DNA from: a virus
IMG/VR virus record: IMGVR_UViG_3300021139_000080
Span: 1 to 31,046 of that record
Reading direction: 5' to 3' (one strand)
DNA length: 31,046 nt
The notes under the pieces were generated by a model, which saw only the letters and a program-made list of their open reading frames with translations, ran no database searches and had not been told where the DNA came from. Of the stretch, positions 13,142 to 20,816 are shown piece after piece. A program made the position numbers and the translations under genes. Positions within the stretch are counted from its first letter, which is position 1. Every line of letters starts with the position of its first letter.

Positions 13142-14556
13142 AGGTTCTTCTCTTTAGCAATAGCACCAGCAGTTGTAGCACCGATAAACAATCTCATAGC
13201 ACGACTAATATCTTGAGGAGTCTGAGCACCATTCATAATGTCAGTAATATTATTATACACTTTATCGGAAAGTTTCATCTGCTTTTTAACTTCAGGACCT
13301 ATAGTGCCCCACATTTTTTTAGCTTCTATTGCTGTAGTACCTTTTAAGTAATTTAAGAATTCTTGTTTAAATACTTGGATACCTTCAGGATTTTTACCTA
13401 AGTTTTGTAGCTGGTCTTTAATAGCAGAACCGCTATTATTAGCAAATAAAGTAGGAAGAGTGTCTTTAGCTAAAGCAACACGTTCTGTCTCAAAAGCACC
13501 ACGAGCAATCTCTTCAGAGCGTTTACCTGTAGTTCTTTCAAGATAATCATTAAATGCTTTACGAGCATTCTGAGTTTCTGTAGCAGTAGCGTCTTTATTA
13601 AATTTAAGATTCTCAATTACTTTATCGCCTTTAAGGGCATTTCCGTTATTGTTAGCAAAGAAAGAAGAATAAGCATCTTTTTGAGACGCAACATCACCAT
13701 GCAAAGATTTAAACTCAGGAGAATTTAAAAAAGTCTCTGCTTGTTTGCCTTTAGGGAAAGCTACATTGTCATAAGCTTGTTTAGCATCTTCGTACAAAGA
13801 ATGAGAAACATTTTTATCTGGTACAATGTTGACATCAGGGTGTGCTTGTCTTAAAGCAGCAGTAGTTTCGTCAATATTTTTAGTAGAACCAACTCCTAAT
13901 GTTTTAGCTTCCTCTTCAAGAGTTTGAGCAGCAGCTTTATAATCAGCAGGTTTTCTTTTTTCTAAAAATTCACTAGTACCTCTAACAATAGGACCAGCAA
14001 AAGGAATATCCATTGATTTAAGAACAGCTTTAGCTGCATACTTAGACGCATAATCGGCTGCTTTCTTTTCAATCATCATACCAACTTTGGTAGATAAACC
14101 AGCACCAGGACTAATCAAACCTGCAGCAAACTGTGTGCCTTCTCCAAATCCTAAATCTTCCGCACCTGCTTCAAGAAGACCTGATACAGCTCCTCCAATA
14201 GCCCCTACAGTGCCTGTAACAATAGCACCAGGACCTGTAAAAGCACCGATAGTACCTCCTATAGCACCGCCAGTGACAGCCCCTGCAGCAGCTCTTGTAA
14301 CATAATCACCAACACTCAGTTTACCTGCTTTAGATGGGTCACGACCAAATAATTCTTTAGCTTTAGAACGTGTATCTTCAATCGTTTGTTGACGACCTGC
14401 TGAAGGAACTAAATGGTCAATAATTTGTTTAGGTGTATATCCTTCTTTTTCAGCAGCGTCTTTATCAAACCCTGTTTGTTGAGACAAATGAGCAGCTATC
14501 TCATCATCTGAGTAGCCTTCTTTTCGAGCACCTGCTACATCAAAGTCTAATGCCAT
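13138..14556 (-). CDS. Internal virion / ejection protein with Gly-rich hydrophobic region
   Basis: This 472-residue protein has two short N-terminal repeats, EGYSDDEIAAHL and EGYTPKQIIDHL, a type often seen in phage internal virion proteins. A long Gly/Ala-rich hydrophobic segment follows at about residues 88-135 (AAAGAVTGGAIGGTIGAFTG and on), and then a helical Asn/Lys-rich body. The Gly-zipper-like region is the sort that inserts into membranes when podoviruses build a conduit across the host envelope. It is the last of three consecutive large proteins of this type and overlaps the ATP-grasp gene by ATGA. The exact role is inferred from composition and position. Confidence 0.75.
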   Translation of the reverse strand: MALDFDVAGARKEGYSDDEIAAHLSQQTGFDKDAAEKEGYTPKQIIDHLVPSAGRQQTIEDTRSKAKELFGRDPSKAGKLSVGDYVTRAAAGAVTGGAIGGTIGAFTGPGAIVTGTVGAIGGAVSGLLEAGAEDLGFGEGTQFAAGLISPGAGLSTKVGMMIEKKAADYASKYAAKAVLKSMDIPFAGPIVRGTSEFLEKRKPADYKAAAQTLEEEAKTLGVGSTKNIDETTAALRQAHPDVNIVPDKNVSHSLYEDAKQAYDNVAFPKGKQAETFLNSPEFKSLHGDVASQKDAYSSFFANNNGNALKGDKVIENLKFNKDATATETQNARKAFNDYLERTTGKRSEEIARGAFETERVALAKDTLPTLFANNSGSAIKDQLQNLGKNPEGIQVFKQEFLNYLKGTTAIEAKKMWGTIGPEVKKQMKLSDKVYNNITDIMNGAQTPQDISRAMRLFIGATTAGAIAKEKNL

Positions 14557-14557
14557 T

Positions 14558-16474
14558 TTATCGTACCAAAGGTTTAGCTAACGGATTAGGAACATTTAAA
14601 GATTCTAAATTAGAAGAAAAAGAACCGCCTTGACCACCGCCAAAAGCACTAATAGGACGCATCGGTTTTTTACCTGTGCCTTCAGTAATTCCTTCGGCTT
14701 TTCTTTGTTCTTCTGCTTTTTTAGTGCCTTCTTTAAGATATTCATTAGAGTTTTTAGAAAATAATAAAGAATAATCTTCTTTGTTTAAATTTTCTTTATC
14801 AGCACCTAACCGACGATTTAAGTTTCTCATAGCATCGTCTTGACGGTCTTTTAACACACCAACAAGAGTTTGAGGACTTAAAGATTGGTCATAAATACCA
14901 GCAAATTGTTTTTCAAGGTATTGGTTAATACGCCCACCGCCAGAAGCCATAGCATCAGAATTAGCCAATGTTTTTAATTCTTTAGAAAGAATAACAACAT
15001 CTTCAGAATATTTTTCAGGATGGTTAGAAATGTTGTCTAATAGCTGACCAGTCATTCCCCCAGCTTTATTAGCAAGAGCAGCTAATGTGCCAACAGCACT
15101 AGGATTTTTAGTAATTAAATTAGCTACTTTTTCAGTTTGTCCAAGAACATCATAAGAACCTGAAATAACTTTTTTAGCTGCTGTTCCTTGCCCAACTAAT
15201 TTGTTAGGAGGAATAGCAAACTCTTTTCCTACTTCAGCAATATCACCAATCTGCTTTTGAATAGGAATAGAAACATCTTCATACATCTGAGCAACTTCGG
15301 CTCTTTTATTAGCTTTAGCAGTCTCGTAAGATACATCAGCAACTTTACCGCCACCAGATAAGTTCTTTTGAATTGCTTCACCAACAGTAACTTTACCTTG
15401 TAGGTCAGGGTTAGCAGCAATTACTTTTTCACTTAATACATCTTTAACAGGAGTATCAGGGTCAGCTTTAGCTAACTTCTTAGCATCGGTATCCCCAAAT
15501 CTCCACCATAAATCTTTATTGGCATTAGTAGGCTGTAAACCAGCAGCAGAGATTTCTTTAGTAATTTGACCTTCAAGAATTTTGGCAGCTTTTTCTTGAG
15601 CATCTTTATTGCCTTTAAGTTTAGAAAACTCAGGCAATGAAGGGTCTTCTTCACGAATCTTATCGTATGTACCTTTAGTGATACCATACTTACCAACAGC
15701 AGAGGATGTTTTACTTTCAGCACTATAAGCAGCATCACCTTTAAAACCACCAGATTCAACGCTTGCACGAGAAGACAAGAAATCACCTGTACCTTCGGCA
15801 GCACCTGCAGCAGCAGCTCCTGCTTTCTTTTGATACTTAGGAAGAACACCAGTTTCTCTAGTTAGCTTTTCTTCTGCAGTTAAAGGTAGACCATTTTTAG
15901 CTTTAGCTTCAATACGGCTTAGTTCAACTCGTAAATCTCTTGTGTCCATCAAGTCTTGACGATTGTCAGTAGAAATAGCTAATGCCTGTGCTCTTAAATG
16001 CTGGTCAGCAGTCATTGTCATATCTATTAATGCTTTTTTCTTAGCAGCAAAATCCATATTAGGATTACGCATTATAGATTCTACAGACATACGAGCAGCA
16101 GGGTCTTTAACAGTTTCGTTAATTACATTTTGTAACTGACTGTCATCACCAGCACTTTGCAGTAATTGACCAGCGTATTCTAATTCACCTTGTTTAACTT
16201 TTATAGTATCAAGCTGTTGCTTGTTTACGTCTGTAGATAAATCTCCAGCTTGCTTTTGTAGCTTATAAGCAGCAGAGGATAATCCTTTGCTTTGTAGCAT
16301 ACCAGCAGCTTGGTTAAGTGTAGCGGCTTGCTTAACAGGGTCTTTAATATCTTCAGGTGTTTGACCTGCATACATCTTACTAAGAATATCTTTAGAAGCA
16401 ATATCTTCAGATATGCCTGTACCTGTTTTATAGCCTTCGCCTACAATCTTAGCAACATCTAAGTAATCTGCCAT
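14558..16474 (-). CDS. Ejection protein with transglycosylase/lysozyme-like domain
   Basis: This 638-residue protein has a long helical N-terminus (1-215), then a lysozyme-like domain: SRASVESGGF with the likely catalytic Glu240, followed by SSAVGKYGITKGTYDKI and WWRFGDTDAKKLAKADPDTP at about 330-350. These resemble lytic transglycosylase domains of podovirus internal proteins such as T7 gp16, which open the peptidoglycan during DNA injection. A helical C-terminal half follows. The start at 16474 is preferred: GGGAG lies eight bases upstream and it comes just after the previous stop. An in-frame ATG at 16504 would add ten residues and overlap the upstream gene by 29 bases. Confidence 0.85.
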   Translation of the reverse strand: MADYLDVAKIVGEGYKTGTGISEDIASKDILSKMYAGQTPEDIKDPVKQAATLNQAAGMLQSKGLSSAAYKLQKQAGDLSTDVNKQQLDTIKVKQGELEYAGQLLQSAGDDSQLQNVINETVKDPAARMSVESIMRNPNMDFAAKKKALIDMTMTADQHLRAQALAISTDNRQDLMDTRDLRVELSRIEAKAKNGLPLTAEEKLTRETGVLPKYQKKAGAAAAGAAEGTGDFLSSRASVESGGFKGDAAYSAESKTSSAVGKYGITKGTYDKIREEDPSLPEFSKLKGNKDAQEKAAKILEGQITKEISAAGLQPTNANKDLWWRFGDTDAKKLAKADPDTPVKDVLSEKVIAANPDLQGKVTVGEAIQKNLSGGGKVADVSYETAKANKRAEVAQMYEDVSIPIQKQIGDIAEVGKEFAIPPNKLVGQGTAAKKVISGSYDVLGQTEKVANLITKNPSAVGTLAALANKAGGMTGQLLDNISNHPEKYSEDVVILSKELKTLANSDAMASGGGRINQYLEKQFAGIYDQSLSPQTLVGVLKDRQDDAMRNLNRRLGADKENLNKEDYSLLFSKNSNEYLKEGTKKAEEQRKAEGITEGTGKKPMRPISAFGGGQGGSFSSNLESLNVPNPLAKPLVR

Positions 16475-16475
16475 C

Positions 16476-17138
16476 TTAGTCTCCCATTCCGCCAGTACCG
16501 CCAAATGCTTGATTCCACGTAGCAGCAGCAGGGGCAGCAGCAGGGCTGGCTACAGTACCTGTTGGGTCATAAGATAATCCTGTGTATCCTCCAGTCATTC
16601 CAGAACCCATTCCTGAGTATCCAAAGTTTTGTGAAGCAGAACCACCAAATAAACCACCAAGAGTACTTAAACCACTCAATGCTGTACCTGTTCCTTGTAG
16701 CATACGATTTTGAGCAGCACTAGCGGCTTGTTGTTGTGCAAGACCTGCAGCAGCAGGAGACTGTGAAGCACCAGAAAGCTGCATTAAATTAGCAAGTTGT
16801 GAGTTGTAGTAAGAAGCAAAAGTGTTTTGTCCTTGAGACTGCAACGCATTAGCTTCAGCACCAGACTGGAGCATACCAGTAGCGGCAGCACCTCGTTGGG
16901 ACTGTTGTAAACCTGCTTGTAGTTGTTGCTGGTAACCAGGCTGTGACATAGCCAATGAAGGGTTATTCATTAAATCGTTTAATTGGGTAGCAGCTTGACC
17001 ACGATACTGACCATAAGGGTCATAAGTACCTGAGCTAGTGCTACCACCTCCACCACCGCCTAAACCTAAAGGGTTTCCTGTGAGAGCGTTTACACCTACT
17101 GTTAAGCCTACTACTGAAGCTGCAACTGAAGCTGACAT
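16476..17138 (-). CDS. Small ejection protein (P22 gp7-like), Gln/Gly/Ala-rich
   Basis: This 220-residue protein has a hydrophobic start (SASVAASVVGLTVGVNALTG), a six-Gly run near residue 28, a helical Gln-rich centre (YQQQLQAGLQQSQRGAAATG, MLQSGAEANALQSQGQ, LAQQQAASAAQNRMLQGTG) and a Gly/Tyr-rich end. Composition and order, directly ahead of the two larger ejection proteins, match small DNA-injection proteins of P22-type podoviruses. It has no enzymatic motif. The first 28 bases of the gene overlap the end of the cupin-SET gene, whose C-terminal residues LCQLQLQLQ are simply the out-of-frame reading of this start. Confidence 0.7.
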   Translation of the reverse strand: MSASVAASVVGLTVGVNALTGNPLGLGGGGGGSTSSGTYDPYGQYRGQAATQLNDLMNNPSLAMSQPGYQQQLQAGLQQSQRGAAATGMLQSGAEANALQSQGQNTFASYYNSQLANLMQLSGASQSPAAAGLAQQQAASAAQNRMLQGTGTALSGLSTLGGLFGGSASQNFGYSGMGSGMTGGYTGLSYDPTGTVASPAAAPAAATWNQAFGGTGGMGD

Positions 17139-17977
17139 AATGTTGTTTCCTTATAAAGGCTTAGAGCCTGTCTATAATCAATGGTAATTTCTTCACCTAA
17201 TAAGCCTCCACGCATTCCTGATATTGGTTTAGAGGCTACCAAGTCAATATCTTCATTATCTCGTAAAACAAAAACTGCATTTGGATTCTTGGAATGGTTT
17301 GTATATCTACCAGCAGGAGTTCTTTTATCTCCTAACCTAGCTGGAGCAATAACTTCGCCAGCTTGGATGTTTCCTGTAGCAAACAAACCTTTACCTTCAA
17401 TCTTGGAATCAGACACCATTGCTTTGTAGCTTCCTTGTGGAAAAGGTATCTGGTCTCCTTCATATTCTGATATTTGCCGAACAAGATTTAAATTTAACTT
17501 ATACTCTGCCATTGCTTTTTCAAAGTCCTGAACATCTGCTGAGTAATCGTAAGTTAATAATTTATCTTGTTCTTTAAGATGTTCTTCAAGAAATTCATTA
17601 TCTTCAAATAACATTTTTTCTAATTTAGCAACATCTGTTTCTTCTGTAGCATAAATGTTTTGAAAAGTCATCTCTTCTAAAACATAAGCTACTTTACGTC
17701 CTGCTGAAGCTATAAAAGACTTAGGAGCACTGATTTCAACTTTGTTTCCATCAGGTGCTACAAATATCATCTTACCTGTTAACATTACACAAAGGTGAGG
17801 ATGCTTATGAAAGTGTCCTACAACTAAAGTGCCAGGACCATAAGTTACTTCTCTAATATATAAACCAGGACCAAAGTGATGAACAACAGGACAATCAGCT
17901 TGTTCTTGTTTTAGCAGTTCCTTTGTTAAGTTATCAATCTTATTTTCTAAGATTTCTGTAGGTAACTGCTGATTCAT
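17111..17977 (-). CDS. Cupin-SET domain fusion protein (candidate lysine methyltransferase)
   Basis: This 288-residue protein joins two domains. Residues about 37-112 form a cupin barrel, with VGHFHKHPHLCVMLTGKM giving His57, His59 and His61 as possible metal ligands. Residues about 184-270 form a SET domain: SKIEGKGLFATGNIQAGEVI, then RYTNHSKNPNAVF with the NHS-x-x-PN pseudoknot motif, and GEEITIDYR with the catalytic-region Tyr. SET enzymes methylate lysines using S-adenosylmethionine. No pre- or post-SET cysteines are seen. An acidic helical linker (115-165) connects the domains. The start at 17977 has GGAG nearby. It lies between the P22 gp10-like and ejection-protein genes, so a virion protein or an early host protein is a plausible substrate. 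That is inference. Confidence 0.85.
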   Translation of the reverse strand: MNQQLPTEILENKIDNLTKELLKQEQADCPVVHHFGPGLYIREVTYGPGTLVVGHFHKHPHLCVMLTGKMIFVAPDGNKVEISAPKSFIASAGRKVAYVLEEMTFQNIYATEETDVAKLEKMLFEDNEFLEEHLKEQDKLLTYDYSADVQDFEKAMAEYKLNLNLVRQISEYEGDQIPFPQGSYKAMVSDSKIEGKGLFATGNIQAGEVIAPARLGDKRTPAGRYTNHSKNPNAVFVLRDNEDIDLVASKPISGMRGGLLGEEITIDYRQALSLYKETTLCQLQLQLQ

Positions 17978-17979
17978 TT

Positions 17980-19680
17980 TTATCTCCGATAATTTGTGGG
18001 AGCCATACCGCCACCCTCTAATTCTCCAATTTCAAAATCTACTTCAGCAGCATCTAAACGTAATGGCTGATTTTCTGTGCAAAGAAATTCCCAAGCTCTG
18101 CGTCGTGCTTGTCCTGTTTGATAAATCTGAGAACGAGACGCATTAAGGTTCACAGTACGATATGGAGACCACGATTTATAATCATCATCAGTGTGACGAA
18201 TATTCATTGTAGCTGGGACTTTATCTCCCACAATCTCAACTCGATTATAAAACTTACGCTTAGTAGTTCCATTATCAACTAGGTCTGTAACACAACGATA
18301 ATAAATTGGAGCACCTGCATCATTGTAAAACAAATCTGATAAAGTGTATAGAGTACCGTTATCATCATCTAAAAGATAATAAGTTAAACCGTCACCTGTA
18401 AAATAACTAGGACGGAAGTACTGTTCTGCATATATACCAGGAATACCTGAACTAGCATCACCAACAGCCCACATGGTCCATTGATACCACATTTTTTCAG
18501 ATACGTCGTATACTATTGTAACATTTAAATCATGTAATGTCAAGACATAAAAAGGATGTCCGTTAAATCTAAATGTATAGGCAGTAACGTCCTGCATGTT
18601 GCTATTGTTCAAAATACGGTCAATAAAGACAGTAGAAAGCTTAACAGGGGCTACCCCGTCAATACCATAAACACCAGTACCTGTGGTCTTAGAGATACCT
18701 ACAAATAGCACTGTGTTCTCAAAGCTCACAATAGAGTTACCGTTAGCACAGCCTACTTCAAACTTATAAGAAGGGGCAGAAGATAAAGGAGACCCTGGAT
18801 AGTTACCATTGTCATAAAAGAAGTCTGTAGACCATTGTCCTAGACCTAAGATATAGTTTAAATGCTTAGCAATCCCTGTAAGGTTATCTGGCTCTGACTC
18901 GGCTGTGACATAATTTAAAGCATTCCAAAGATTAGGATTATTTAACTCACAGTTGTACAACCTGCCTGCTACTGTTCCTATAACAATATAAGAATCTAAA
19001 AAAACAATACCAGGTGTAAAAGGACCTGTAGGGAAAGAATTCAAAAGGGCAGAAGCCGTTGCTCCCATACCTGTTGGGTCGTTAATAGTAACAACTAATG
19101 TATCTGAAGATGTATAGCCTGAACCGCCATTAGTAATAGTAATTCCAGTTACAATACCGCTTGCAAATTGAACAGTACCTGTTGCTGTAGTACCTCCTCC
19201 TGAAGGAGCTGAAAAAGTTACTGTAGGAGCTGTATACCCTGTACCACCTGTTAAAATAGTAGTTACGGCTATATTGTCATTTTTAACTTGACTAAAAGCA
19301 CCTGTAGTTCCATTGACTATATAACCATTAGTTTGATTATGAAAAAATAAATAACCATTATCTAATGTTTGTGTAAAATAACATTGTAATATATCACCTG
19401 TAATAGTATCAACTACAGTTGAAGCATAAGTAGTTGGGTCAATCTTGTATAAAACATTATTGACAACAGCGTACAACATGCCTTTAAATAAATAAATACC
19501 TTGACCTTGAGCTGAAGGAATAGAAGGAGATACAGTCTGAATAGCTAAACCAGGTCGTTTAATAAACTCACGCATTTGATTGCGTGTTTCAAAGTAACCA
19601 TTGACACATTTAGAGTCTGTGTTTAACAAACCATCACGTGTTTCAATAGGCTGAGATAAAGGTATTCTTTGAATAGCCAT
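17980..19680 (-). CDS. P22 gp10-like tail hub / packaged-DNA stabilisation protein
   Basis: This 566-residue protein matches the P22 gp10 type: an N-terminal RIPLSQPIETRDG, then KRPGLAIQTV, repeated propeller-like blades, a central TAESEPDNLTGIAKHLNYIL and GQWSTDFFYDNG, and a C-terminal RRAWEFLCTENQPLRLDAAE. gp10 forms the tail hub that plugs the portal after packaging and holds the spikes. An extra Gly/Thr-rich module sits at about residues 141-216 (see the finding at 19033-19260). The ATG at 19680 is preferred; it follows the gp4-like stop by one base (TAATATG). A TTG at 19698 is in frame but overlaps the upstream gene. P22 gp10 is 472 residues, and the inserted module accounts for most of the difference. 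Confidence 0.88.
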   Translation of the reverse strand: MAIQRIPLSQPIETRDGLLNTDSKCVNGYFETRNQMREFIKRPGLAIQTVSPSIPSAQGQGIYLFKGMLYAVVNNVLYKIDPTTYASTVVDTITGDILQCYFTQTLDNGYLFFHNQTNGYIVNGTTGAFSQVKNDNIAVTTILTGGTGYTAPTVTFSAPSGGGTTATGTVQFASGIVTGITITNGGSGYTSSDTLVVTINDPTGMGATASALLNSFPTGPFTPGIVFLDSYIVIGTVAGRLYNCELNNPNLWNALNYVTAESEPDNLTGIAKHLNYILGLGQWSTDFFYDNGNYPGSPLSSAPSYKFEVGCANGNSIVSFENTVLFVGISKTTGTGVYGIDGVAPVKLSTVFIDRILNNSNMQDVTAYTFRFNGHPFYVLTLHDLNVTIVYDVSEKMWYQWTMWAVGDASSGIPGIYAEQYFRPSYFTGDGLTYYLLDDDNGTLYTLSDLFYNDAGAPIYYRCVTDLVDNGTTKRKFYNRVEIVGDKVPATMNIRHTDDDYKSWSPYRTVNLNASRSQIYQTGQARRRAWEFLCTENQPLRLDAAEVDFEIGELEGGGMAPTNYRR

Positions 19681-19681
19681 A

Positions 19682-20431
19682 TTAGTTTGGTTGTCCAAAA
19701 GTCAAGTTAGCCATGCGAAGGTCGGCTTGGAAGAATGTGGATACTGACTCTACGTCCCAGTCTGTTAACTGTTCACGATATGTTTTAGCTCTTGCTGCAA
19801 TCTCTTGACGATGGCCTGCAGGCAAAGAGTACTCGATAGCTAACTGGTCAGCTAAATTCCATACCAAAGTGTTCATCCACTCTACAGGAAAGTTAGGAAC
19901 AGAAGAACCATAGTTTACATCTTGAATAGGCTGCTGAGCCATGAAGTATAAGTCATACTGATAGGCAGCATTGTAGTCAGGAGTCAAGTAAACATACATG
20001 TTACCTGTATTCTGACGAATTTCATAATAGATAGAGTTAGCAACACCAGTGCTAAACTTAGAACCTAAAGTCATGTACTCTTGTTGGCTAAGAAGCTGTA
20101 CAGGAGTATCTACAGGAGGAGTTACAGTAGTTTGACGTAACCAAGCCTGAATCACTTTTAAAGGCTTGTCAGTATCTAAGTCTACACTAGGATTCTGTGA
20201 GATAGGTCCAATAGAGTACTGAGTCTGTCCGTTAACTAAAGGTAAGACTAACTGGTTGACTGTCCATAGCTTTAAGCCCTCAGTCTGCATTTGCTTAACA
20301 AACAAATTCAAAGCCAAAGAAGCATTCGCTACTGTTTCTGAATCAGGAGTAGAACCAAGTTCTAAAACACCCAACTTACGCAACGCTAGTTGAATAATTT
20401 GGTCTCTTGTAACACTAAAAGTAGATGACAT
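19682..20431 (-). CDS. P22 gp4-like head-to-tail adaptor
   Basis: This 249-residue protein begins FSVTRDQIIQLALRKLGVLE and contains ALNLFVKQMQTEGLKLWTV, QLLSQQEYMTLGSK and AIEYSLPAGHRQEIAARAKT. This is the layout of P22 gp4-type tail accessory factors, which bind below the portal as a ring and connect it to the gp10 hub. The immediate downstream neighbour is the gp10-like gene, as in P22-like tail clusters. No enzymatic motif is apparent; P22 gp4 has been reported to have muramidase activity, but I see no evidence for it here. The separation from the next gene is TAATATG. Confidence 0.88.
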   Translation of the reverse strand: MSSTFSVTRDQIIQLALRKLGVLELGSTPDSETVANASLALNLFVKQMQTEGLKLWTVNQLVLPLVNGQTQYSIGPISQNPSVDLDTDKPLKVIQAWLRQTTVTPPVDTPVQLLSQQEYMTLGSKFSTGVANSIYYEIRQNTGNMYVYLTPDYNAAYQYDLYFMAQQPIQDVNYGSSVPNFPVEWMNTLVWNLADQLAIEYSLPAGHRQEIAARAKTYREQLTDWDVESVSTFFQADLRMANLTFGQPN

Positions 20432-20432
20432 A

Positions 20433-20660
20433 TTAGCTTCCTAAAATCATACGAATGGCTTTATCTAAGCCGATAGATTGAGCGACCACTACAGCCAAAG
20501 CACCAATAGCTATATACTTAATTTGTGATAAGTTCTTTTCAATAGAAGTCATAGCTTTTTTCATATCAAGATGACTTTCACGCAATTCTCTAATATCTTC
20601 AGCGTGGTTCTTTGAGTACACTTCAAGGCGTACTACTCTGGTTTCTAGTTGGTCGGACAT
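20433..20660 (-). CDS. Small coiled-coil plus C-terminal TM protein (XhlA-like layout)
   Basis: This 75-residue protein has a heptad-rich helix (LETRVVRLEVYSKNHAEDIR, then ESHLDMKKAMTSIEKNLSQI) followed by a single C-terminal hydrophobic segment (YIAIGALAVVVAQSIG) and a short tail. This matches the topology of haemolysin XhlA-type proteins, which act with holins, and of small phage tail-anchored proteins. It lies inside the tail cluster and not in the lysis cassette, so a lysis role is uncertain. The stop is one base before the gp4-like start. Confidence 0.7.
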   Translation of the reverse strand: MSDQLETRVVRLEVYSKNHAEDIRELRESHLDMKKAMTSIEKNLSQIKYIAIGALAVVVAQSIGLDKAIRMILGS

Positions 20661-20662
20661 AG

Positions 20663-20815
20663 TTATTCTTGTGGTTGAGTAGGTTCTTCAGTAATTAAAG
20701 CATACTGCTGTTGTAGCTTTTGAAACAATGGAAAAGCACCTGACTGTGTAGGTAATTGTCCAATGACTTGCAAAATAAATTCTGCTTCTTTATCTTCTAA
20801 TGTAAATGTTTTCAT
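20663..20815 (-). CDS. 50-residue conserved phage protein (KTFTLEDKE / LPTQSGA)
   Basis: The 50-residue protein reads KTFTLEDKEAEFILQVIGQL, then PTQSGAFPLFQKLQQQY and an acidic Pro-rich tail. I recall small phage proteins with this LEDxExxxIxxxIGxLPTxSGxxPLxxKLxxQ pattern, encoded near tail genes; their function is unknown to me. The frame stays open upstream to 20995, but that extension lies wholly within the tailspike gene. The ATG at 20815 comes one base after the tailspike stop (TAATATG), as at other junctions here, so it is chosen. Confidence 0.75.
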   Translation of the reverse strand: MKTFTLEDKEAEFILQVIGQLPTQSGAFPLFQKLQQQYALITEEPTQPQE

Positions 20816-20816
20816 A

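Noticed and set aside
14087-14305. Pro/Ala/Val-rich rightward ORF opposite the internal virion protein
   Set aside because: It is the antisense of a Gly/Ala-rich segment, which naturally gives Pro/Ala codons and few stops.
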